NCBI GenBank assembly: GCA_033977485.1
Contig: CM066988.1
Location: 4,114,501-4,178,500, forward strand
Direction of reading: 5' to 3'
DNA length: 64,000 nt
Origin: Hydrangea macrophylla
Lineage: Eukaryota > Streptophyta > Magnoliopsida > Cornales > Hydrangeaceae
Below, one piece after another: positions 56,040 to 64,000 of this stretch. The translations under genes were made by a program, and so were the position numbers. Below the pieces are notes generated by a model that worked only from the letters and a program-made list of their open reading frames with translations, was not told the origin of the DNA and searched no databases. How positions within the stretch are numbered: position 1 is the first letter of the stretch; every line of letters starts with the position of its first letter.

Positions 56040-56419
56040 TGAAACACGTATGGTTCGGATCAAATCAGATCCAACGGCCAGGAAATTTTCCTGCCCAAAT
56101 CTCACGACAGTTGTTGCCTCGGGCATGTGAAGCGACGCCTCAAAAGGCGCGCGTATTAAATGCATAACATGATAGTCTGGTTACTATGCAACTATTTGGT
56201 TACACTCACACCGACCTCATTGGATCCTAACCAGACCAGTCACTCCTTGACACGTGGCAGCTACCGACCCCAGGTTCCTGAGGATACCATTCGGTCCAAC
56301 CCCCGGCTAACCAAGGTGGTAAGCCCGATCCCGAGTAATATCCCGAGGGGGTTTCTCAGGCGGTCTACCGGGTAGCACAGATTTTCAAACCTCATCTTAT
56401 AAAGCATCACATCAATTTC

Positions 56420-56435
56420 AAAAATGGGGGGCAGC
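56420..56435 (+). promoter_or_regulatory. Polypurine tract of the second Tat element
   Basis: AAAAATGGGGGGCAGC abuts the TGATAGGTAC start of the 3' LTR. Confidence 0.9.
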
Positions 56436-57065
56436 TGATAGGTACGAAATATCAGGTCAAAGTTAAATGGCCACCTCAGCAAGGAGATGCCGAGTCATCC
56501 GTAGAAGGCGCCTGCCATTCAGCCATCCCGAGCTGTTCAGCCTAGGCCACCCAGTATGGGCTCATAGCTTAGGAGTATAGTGCAGGTTCATCGACCAGTA
56601 GATGCGGCCCGGGCGCGTCTCATGACTTACTCCACAAGATTCCAGACGGTTTCCTATCCTAGCTGGAAGACTAAGGAAAAGTGCATGATGTTTCCTAATC
56701 CACTTAGGAAACTCCCATGATTTGTGTTAATCAATTGTAAATAGATTGAGCTTCCTAATTAGCTTACTTACCTTGTACAGGTGGCCTCTTACACCTATAC
56801 AAGAGACCACTCACCCCCACTATAGGGGATCGCATTCTTATTCCATAGAATAGCAATCCATAACACTCATACACATATATCTGGCCGATTTCTGGTAGTA
56901 TCGTCTTCCTTGTTGGTTCACCAAGAGCCATCGGTGATCTGTTAGTGAAAGTGCTCCGACACACCCGTGGACGTAGGTCTCTTAATTAATAGGCCTGAAC
57001 CACATACATAGCTTTTTCTCTTCATCTTCTTGTTCTTACTCTCCTACCAATTTTTGGCATCATCA
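56436..57065 (+). mobile_element. Tat 3' LTR (630 bp)
   Basis: It starts TGATAGGTAC and ends GGCATCATCA. It is homologous to the 5' LTR at 3636-4279 but diverged, so the two belong to different insertions. The next bases belong to an unrelated minus-strand ORF, which gives a clean insertion edge. Confidence 0.9.
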
Positions 57066-58011
57066 GTGATAGCTCTGACTCTGGAAGCAAAGATCCTCTC
57101 AGTAAATCCCTAGGGAGCCTCTTGAACCTGCCTATACTATCTAGCCAATCGACCTGGATAATAGAAAGAAGTCATTCTCAGACCCATCAGCCATACCCTC
57201 TGGTGATCCCCAAAACTCGTGGTCATAGCATGAAAGCCCCAACTTCTTACAATCTAACAGACATCTGCCTTAGATAGAGTACCCATCATACAAATCCAGT
57301 CAATGAAGGTATAACGAGGATGAAGCACAACCCTGCGAAAGTAAACTGGTGCCCCAGAACCTGCCCAAAGCTGAAGATGCTCATATAACCAAGCCTACTA
57401 CACCAAAGGCGCCCCGAAAAGAAGAAGAGTCCCTTGATTGAAGGCGTTGTCCAAACCATTCAGAGTTTCAGCCATAACCATAGCCATGGGGCTCCAACCC
57501 GATTTTAGTCCAAGGAAAACATTCACCAAGGCATTGGAGGTGTTTGAGAACAAGAAGTACAAAGTCATACACAAGATCAGATCAACTCCACGGGTAGCAT
57601 CATAAACACTAGCATCTCTGGAGTTAGTATAATTAACGATGATGGGTGCAATGTTGAGAACCTCACCTTGAACTAGTCAATGAGAGACAATGGTGGAGAC
57701 GTCAAGAAATTTAGGCAAGTCATGAGTAGGGATGGGAGTATCAGTAGGAGGAAGACTCAAATTTGAGTCAGGATCAAAATCGAGAATAACACAGAATTCC
57801 TCGAACATGGGACATATCTCTAGGCCATTGAAGTTGAAAACATAATGCACTAGATCCCAGTGAGCAATAGCAGGACGCGTGAACTCAGTATTTTGGGCCA
57901 TATGATAAAGAAAGAATAGTTCAATCAATCTGTAACTGAAACGATTGATCCCTTCACCCCTATCAATGATATTCAACAAGCAATGAGTCGAGCGGGATCA
58001 TACAGTGCCAT
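57066..58011 (-). pseudogene. DUF7745-like ORF of an Ogre/Tat-type element (minus strand)
   Basis: The ATG at 58011 gives MALYDPARLIAC, then a frame change leads to IIDRGEGINRFSYRLIELFF, HWDLVHYVFNFNGLEICPMF and EEFCVILDFDPDSN (57979-57680). Further on, LVNVFLGLKSGWSPMAMVMA, ETLNGLDNAFNQGTLLLFGA and AWLYEHLQLWAGSGAPVYF appear with stops. The E.CP.FEEF..IL pattern and the later LWLYEHLQ pattern resemble DUF7745 proteins found with plant retroelements. Its place just inside an LTR-like region suits the extra ORF that Ogre elements carry before gag. The Tat 3' LTR at 57065 cuts it. Confidence 0.55.
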
Positions 58012-59746
58012 ATTTTCTATCGTGGCTCTACCAAGATTCAAAATTTTGGCAGCACCTCCCCGCTTTACGAACTATGAATATCGCATGCTTGTCACATTTT
58101 AACTTTTTCAATTTCAAATATGAGTCGCCTTAAATTATTTTTTTAAGAAAAAATTAAGAAATCATTTTAAAACCAAACTGATCTTTTGGAAACCAGAGAT
58201 TTCTAGGTCCGGGGATTATAGAATGAGAGGGAAAGGAGCTCGATGGACTAAAACACCCCCTCTTATCCTATCTCGTGATAGGCCTCTACTCAATATCCTT
58301 TTAATCAAATTAATAATCAAAGCACATATATATAAGTATAAATTCCAAAAGCATGTTGAAAGGGGTGTAAGATTGCTAACGATGAAAGGCATTCAAAACC
58401 ACATAGTTCAAATAACAAGCAAAATGACATGCAATAGAGAACGAGGAAACATTACTCAGAATCCAGTTGTGATATAGAAACGTGCAATGCATACAAAAAA
58501 TAGAAATCCTAGAAAAGGAGTCTCTAATTCACATATTACACATAAGGCAAGACCTAGTCTAAGGTGTCGCGCATGGAGTCGAAAATCAATAAAATCAAGA
58601 AATGAAATAAACGAGAGAAAAGTCAAGAAATCATACCTCAATAGCGCTACAAAACAAAAGTTAGTCCACATGCTTTGAACACAATGTAATATCAAATCCT
58701 AAATATTACCCCAATTTTATCCTAAATCTAACAAAAATGGAAAAAGTTGGCAAAATCATGAATTCTTTCCAATTTGTTGAAACCATAACATCCCTATAGA
58801 TATAGAAGTCTCAACTAGGAGCCAATGTAATGTCCATATAGAGGTGATATAATCTCAACATTATTAAAAGGAATCTATGACTAAGCTCAACCAATTAAAA
58901 CAAAACAATGTCCTAAATTACAAGAATCAATGCAGATGTGATGATAATAATTGCATGAACATGAACAATCTAAGAATCATTCATTGATTTGGATCATTGA
59001 GACTCTGGATTTAAGCTTAATTAACGTTGTTCAAAACATAATTTAAGTCTTAGGTCATAGAGAAATTGTTTGGACCATCATTTACAAGGTTTACCAAATC
59101 TATCATAGAATTTCAAGAATTACAGAGAAGGAATCAAATATTCAAAAATAGGAAACTCATGGTTCCCATGGTTTGATCTTAATGATTTTTGGATACAAGG
59201 TGTCTCTATGCGTCTATGTCTAACCCAAAAAGAAAATCAAGAATCAAACGGTCCGATCTCCAGGAATTGGACCATAACCAGACACTACTCAGAATTTGTA
59301 AATTCTCTGTCCAGAGATTTTGTGTGATTTTCTAAAAATAGTAAACGAATCAGAATCTCTTCAATATTTTTAGGGGATCTTGTTAGCTCCTTTAACTTCA
59401 TGGAAACAATTATTTGAAGCTCAAAATCTTGGTTTAAGGCTCTGATCTAAGCAATTTAAAAAAGGATACTGTTCTGAAATTCTGGACAGAGAATAATTGG
59501 GTTGCTAAACCCATGATCAAACCATGTTTACCATGAAATCATATGAAAACAAAAATTACACAGGTACATCTATGAGTTAGGGACAAATTCCAATTGGTCT
59601 CATCCAAATCCAATAGATCATAATTTAACTAAAAATCTTTGATCCCATGTCGTCATTGAAATCACTGCACCATTGTTGAATTATCATTCCTCATTTTTGA
59701 ACCCTAACATCTAAGCCATGCAAATTGGCTTCTCCTAAGCCTAATC
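58012..59746 (-). mobile_element. Probable Ogre/Tat-type LTR and leader remnant, minus strand
   Basis: The minus strand reads ..TAAGGCGACTCATA near 58117-58130, then (upstream) the CTCTGGTTTCCAAAAGATC and AATTTTTTCTTAAAAAAAT words common just before the GGCGACTC primer-site region of Ogre/Tat elements. The rest is AT-rich without genes, and its LTR boundaries are not resolved. Confidence 0.4.
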
Positions 59747-61387
59747 TGTCGCGCCTCGGAGTAGCAGAAATTAGGAGGAAATAAAATTTTCCTTTTTGGG
59801 TCCATAAGCTATGACTAATTACATTAACTAATTGTCCACAACACACTAGATAATAAAAGAATAACTTAAGCGAAAGCGTAAACTGGATATATACACCAAA
59901 AGGTTAGTAGCTATTACATCAGAGTTTGTAGTTTCAAAAGATAAAAAATCAAAAGAGATTAAGGTGTTGGACGCCGTTTACATCTTTATATGTAAGGACA
60001 AAAGAAAGTGTGAGATCGTTGAAGTAAGGCGTGTGATGCCAATTTACAACTTAGTATAAATGGATAAAAATCTATAAGGAATAACTAAGTTTTCTTTCTT
60101 GAAACCACGCCTCTAACTTGCGTAGTCGTGACCTTCATCATTATAGGCTTCCCCTTCAAAGGCTTCCTCTTCATAGGCTTCTTCTGGGTAGTGCTCCTCC
60201 AGATAGTCATATCCTGTGAAGTCTAGGCGTGGGAATGTCCAGGGCATAGTATGTCGTTAGCTTTAATAAAAGCAAAGTAAGCATCCTAACCGAACACTCC
60301 TAATATAAAATACTTTTTCAAAAGTACAAGGCGACTAGTTACGATGGTTGAATGAATTATAATGAGACCGTGCATGAACTATGCATCATTGATATAGTCG
60401 ACTGCACTCGACTTAACATTGACTTACTTAACTTTGTTACATTACTAGTATAACGTTATTGGCTTAGAGTGACTCGTCCAGTGGGTCGAGCTTTACTATC
60501 ATTGTTTGCCTTTTACATGGCCACAGTAGTAATCTCACTTTATAAGCTAACCAAATACTCTAAGTCCCCGGGACCTTGCCTTATGACTATCGTCGCCATT
60601 TTGCGAAACGGTTACTTTACTATCGTTGGTCGTCACGACTACAGTAGTAATCTTGCCTTATATACGTATATAGTTTATGTATATATAGATGGTATATCAC
60701 AAACACCCCAATTAGGATTATAGGAGCCAATTAGGTTCATAGGGGGCAAGTTGATGTGTTTGGCAAAACCAACTTATGGCACTAACATTACACATACAAA
60801 GTTAGCACTCCCAAACATGGTGAAACCCAGTTGTCTAGGAATTTGTTCGGGTGTTTGGGAAAAACAACTTATGTCACTAAGTTAAACTCAACAATTTAGC
60901 ATTCCCAAACAAGCCCAGCCAATCATTGCTATCATTAAATGAATTAAAGCAAGTGTCAAGTCTTGCTTTATGTAGATTCCAAAATCTGTGGAAGTTCATC
61001 GTGGCACACACAATTTTCGTTACATAAACTAGTATTTTCGTGGCACAGTGATCACCACAGAAATACAGAAAATTTATATTAACATAAGGAATAATTTTTC
61101 GGTTATATAAAAATGCAATTTGAGTCAAAAGTAAATATTTTCACCGTTAAAAAAATACAGATTTGAAATCCATCTCAGGTATTTCTAGACTTATGAAATT
61201 ACAGTTGTGAAAACATAACACATGCATTCTTGAAATGCGTTTGGAAACCACAACAGGTATTGTTCAATTATAAAAGAATTACAGTTTGATCCCTAGTTAA
61301 AGAATTTTTCATTAAAATAAAACATGTAATACAAATAATGACATGGAAATTACATTTAATACATAAATGAAAATGCAGGTTGTTACA
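59747..61387 (-). mobile_element. Minus-strand LTR, same family as LTR-A and LTR-B (1641 bp)
   Basis: On the minus strand it begins TGTAACAACCTGCATTTTC (61387) and ends TCCGAGGCGCGACA (59747). Blocks shared with LTR-B include GAAAATATTTACTTTTGA, the GTGGTGATCACTG segment and the early AATGTAATTT words. The flanking pentamers do not match (59742-59746 versus 61388-61392), so at least one edge has been altered. Confidence 0.75.
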
Positions 61388-61640
61388 ATACCAACTGAGT
61401 TAGGAACTCACCATAGGTTCGGGGTAGCGGTGTGGCTCGGGGCGGGGTTTCTTTTCTCTTTCTTTCTTCTTACTCTCACGACTGCCACGCATTCCCTCTC
61501 TATTTACTTTCTTCTTCTTTGTTGTTATGGGTTGAACAAACTAAGTGAGGGAGAGGGATTTCTATATATAGGGGAGGGATGGGCTTGTATTAATATACAT
61601 ACATATATACACCACGCACATATATATATTATGCACATGG
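61388..61640 (-). mobile_element. Promoter/leader piece of a related LTR, minus strand
   Basis: On the minus strand a TATA-like CCCTATATATAGAAATCC lies near 61560-61575. A leader follows, ending in CTATGGTGAGTTCCTAACTC (about 61394-61413), which resembles the GTGAGTAT..AACTCACT block of LTR-A and LTR-B. The neighbouring full LTR appears inserted into or recombined with it. Confidence 0.45.
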
Positions 61641-63020
61641 ACACTTGATCGGGAGAGAACAAATCCCAATTATACGCTTTAATTCATATTTGTTAGTCAT
61701 TTTTATCCTGTTTTTGTATAATTTTACTTTGTTTTTCACTTTCTGTCAGGTTTTAGGAGAAAGCAATGATTTCCGGTTAAATGGAGTGAAAAAGCAAGAA
61801 GAAAGAAGCAGAAAAAGCCAATTCGCGCGAGCTGCCCGCTCGCGCGAGAATCCAGCCCATCGCTCGAGCGGCCCGCTCGCGCGACCTCCCATTTTACGCG
61901 CTCGAGCGGCCCACTCGCGCGATCCGTACGAAAAACATAAAACGCGTATTTTGAAGAGCTGAAGACCCCTACGTGGACGAAATTGTCCAATTACGTCCAG
62001 AATGCAATTTTAAGCAGTTTTAATGATATTAAATTTAGGAAAGCCCTCCTAATCTCTCTATAACTATATATATATCTCATTCTAAATCAAAGAAGAGGGA
62101 CACATTCATTCATACACTACTTGGAAGGCAAGAAGAAGGAGGAGAGCAAGCTTGAAGGTCTCTAATGGCTACCATCAACTCAATCTTCATGCTTTCATCC
62201 ACCATGTGCAACTAAACTCCTAATCTAAGGTTTTAATAAAACCCTAACTATGTAAAGGGGGAATTCTATGCTTTCTTATTTTAGGATTTTATGTATTGGA
62301 TAGTGATTGTATGTTGGTGGATTATTTATATATAATCAGTTTTTAATGATAATAATCAGAGAGTATTTTGGATCTATTCTTGTCTTAGATTTTTTCTTAT
62401 GCTTATTGAACTCAATAGTCCTTGATTTCTGTGATTGATAGGAGTATTTACATACAATAGTGCTTATGTGATTGTGATGTTTACGTCTTTTATAATCCAT
62501 GCTTAGGAAAGATGAGTTATGCTACACCCTAGTTATAGGTAGATAATTCATATGAACCATAGATGGATTATGCTTAGATTAAACTAACGATACCTTCTTG
62601 TTGATACTATTGGGCTTGTAGCTACAATAGATCGTGACTATCCAAACATAGAACTTAGAATAGGAAGTCTAGACCCCCGATGCATAGTTAGTGGTGGATT
62701 TGTAATCCTAGATCTCATATACTCATATTTAAATCAATCTTTAATTTGGCATATTAGTTTACTTAGATTTAATTTTAGAATTTATTTCCATAATTCCATA
62801 GTTCAATTCCATAGTTTAATTTCATAGTTCAATTCCATAGTTTAATTTCATAGTTTACTTAGTAGGAACAATCAAATCATCAATCAATCGAACTTCTGTT
62901 TTTCTTATAACTAAATAGATTAGATATTAGTAATTAAAGGATAAAAATTAACAATCTCTATGGGTTTGACCTTTACTTCCACAGTGTAAATCTTTTGAAA
63001 GTAAAGCATAAGTTAAGCTT
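61641..63020 (+). mobile_element. LTR-like remnant (Ty3/gypsy type)
   Basis: The layout is like the Athila LTR: an upstream T-rich stretch with a TCAGG element, a structured leader, and a 3' end with CTCTATGGGTTTGACCTTTAC (62953-62973), comparable to the CCCTGTGGGTTTGACCTGG block near the end of the LTR at 7891-9428. CATAGTTCAATTCCATAGTT words are repeated at 62795-62860. Boundaries and lineage are unresolved, and no coding region is present. Confidence 0.45.
61823..61921. repeat. Paired CpG-rich palindromic decamers
   Basis: CGCTCGCGCG occurs at 61837 and 61874, the perfect palindrome CGCTCGAGCG at 61861 and 61899, the variant CACTCGCGCG at 61912, and an inverted form TCGCGCGAGC at 61823. 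Two pairs have exactly 13 bp start-to-start spacing (61861/61874 and 61899/61912), the same as 2421/2434 in LTR-A. Confidence 0.85.
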
Positions 63021-63045
63021 ACTTTAATATCTTGATTTTGACAAG

Positions 63046-63270
63046 ATCAACACTCCCAATATATCACACCACTCCATACACACACAGCCACACAACACAT
63101 ACACTCACACAGCACATACACACACATGCACATAACACAATCAAAACACCACACTGCTACCCTACCACACACAAACATATGTATACATGCCACATGCACC
63201 ACACATGTAACACACAACACTCACCAACTCTCTCACTCTCTCTTGCTGCACACACAATACTGCACACACT
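63046..63270. repeat. CA-rich low-complexity region
   Basis: Degenerate (CA)n with many ACACAC, CACATAC and CCACAC words over about 220 bp. The open frame through it is an artefact. Confidence 0.9.
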
Positions 63271-64000
63271 TACATGTATACTTAAGTATGTAAGAGGATG
63301 TAGGGATTAGTATGGTGAGGTGATAGGTTGAGTGTACAAGGGGTTTAGTGGTTAGGGGTGTAAGGGATTGGTATGGTGGTGTAAAGGAGTGGTTGGTTGC
63401 TTCCCAAAATTCATGGGATGCGACCGATGTGGCTGACGCGACACGTCTCGTTTAGCGCGAGTGCACAAAATTTTGTGCAAACACAGGTATTGTTACTGGT
63501 TTACGTGTAAATCTCAGTCTGGGTTCTACTATGTCCACATTGATATGAATATTATAACTATACTATAAGCTATTGTAATAAAATTAAATGACACCAGGAA
63601 TTTAAAATACGTATTAATATTACGGGATTTGAAAAATAAGAATTATAGTCTAGCGAGTATAGTCCAAAAATTAGGAATAAAATAAAAAGAAAATTACAAG
63701 CATTACATAATCCCTCTCTCAAGTTAATCCTTGAGGGATTTGAAACCTAACTCATCCTTTCCTCCTCTCAAATTAATGATCCTCGGAGGTTGTATATACT
63801 AATCCTTGTAAGTTTCAATGAAACATGAGATAGCTTCATGAAACTTAAATATGATGAACCTAAGTCATAGATATGGACTTAGATACATCATTTACATAAA
63901 CACATAACCAAAATCAATCTCAACTTTCATGTAAATCATAATTTTACAGAAAATTGAGAGATTAAAATCAAGTTATCTCAATGAGATATGGAAGATCTCA
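63271..64000. other. Terminal segment, nothing coding recognised
   Basis: It contains a CpG-rich patch at 63420-63460 and an 18-bp perfect palindrome TGCACAAAATTTTGTGCA at 63462-63479. The remainder is AT-rich, probably another LTR fragment running past the window edge. Confidence 0.4.

Larger units (their letters stand above)
49386..57065 (+). mobile_element. Second Tat element, 5'-truncated, with pol, antisense gene and 3' LTR
   Basis: GC content rises sharply at 49386. Contents in order: reverse transcriptase, RNase H, second RNase H and integrase on the plus strand (49.4-52.7 kb), a 29-bp repeat, an antisense spliced gene (53.5-56.0 kb, minus), a polypurine tract and a 3' LTR. The 5' LTR, gag and protease are missing. 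The LTR is the same family as 3636-4279. Confidence 0.9.

Noticed and set aside
57677..59746. A host gene in the single-copy-looking region
   Set aside because: The coding text matches a retroelement-associated domain and sits beside Ogre/Tat leader words, so a host gene is not needed to explain it.

Overview
The window is repeat-dense nuclear DNA of a flowering plant, most likely a eudicot. I see no confidently intact host gene. Almost everything is retrotransposon sequence of plant-specific lineages: Athila and Tat/Ogre-type Ty3/gypsy elements, long LTRs starting TGTAACAMCC or TGTCACACCC, a plant RTE-type LINE and a hAT-like DNA element. The only host-type coding sequence is a LOB-domain (LBD) transcription-factor copy inside an LTR retrotransposon.

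Layout. 0-5.3 kb: a possible MITE, an unidentified open frame, an Athila gag fragment, and a mosaic LTR (1311-5270) holding a Tat 5' LTR, primer site and gag start. 5.3-7.0 kb: degenerate sequence with an unidentified minus-strand coding relic. 7.0-10.1 kb: an LTR split by an Athila-family solo LTR (7891-9428, target duplication ACCAT). 11.6-15.5 kb: a Tat pol relic followed by an antisense ORF. 15.5-49.4 kb: a decayed Athila element. It carries one solo LTR in its 5' LTR (15623-18993, GAAAT), one in gag (23460-25521, GAAAC) and a 17-kb non-autonomous LTR element in its 3' region (30670-47711, AATAG). The second LTR of that element is split by an RTE LINE (42098-46397, 14-bp duplication), which is itself split by a hAT-like element (44156-45263, 8-bp duplication). 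49.4-57.1 kb: a 5'-truncated Tat element with pol on the plus strand, an antisense gene on the minus strand and a 3' LTR. 57.1-64 kb: minus-strand Ogre-like and LTR remnants, then low-complexity sequence.

Four things stand out. (1) The 17-kb element has no recognisable gag or pol but holds a LOB-domain gene copy with an in-frame 81-bp repeat array, a possible 39-residue membrane peptide, and four tandem-repeat arrays before its polypurine tract. (2) The Tat element at 49-57 kb carries an antisense transcription unit with its own minus-strand TATA box; two GT-AG introns join exons in frame. (3) Short palindromic decamers occur in regularly spaced pairs: CAGTCGACTG in one LTR, and CGCTCGCGCG/CGCTCGAGCG in two other repeats. 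(4) Target duplications give a readable five-level insertion history.

Family names rest on motif recognition by eye. No database search, alignment or folding was run, and ends without a target duplication are approximate.
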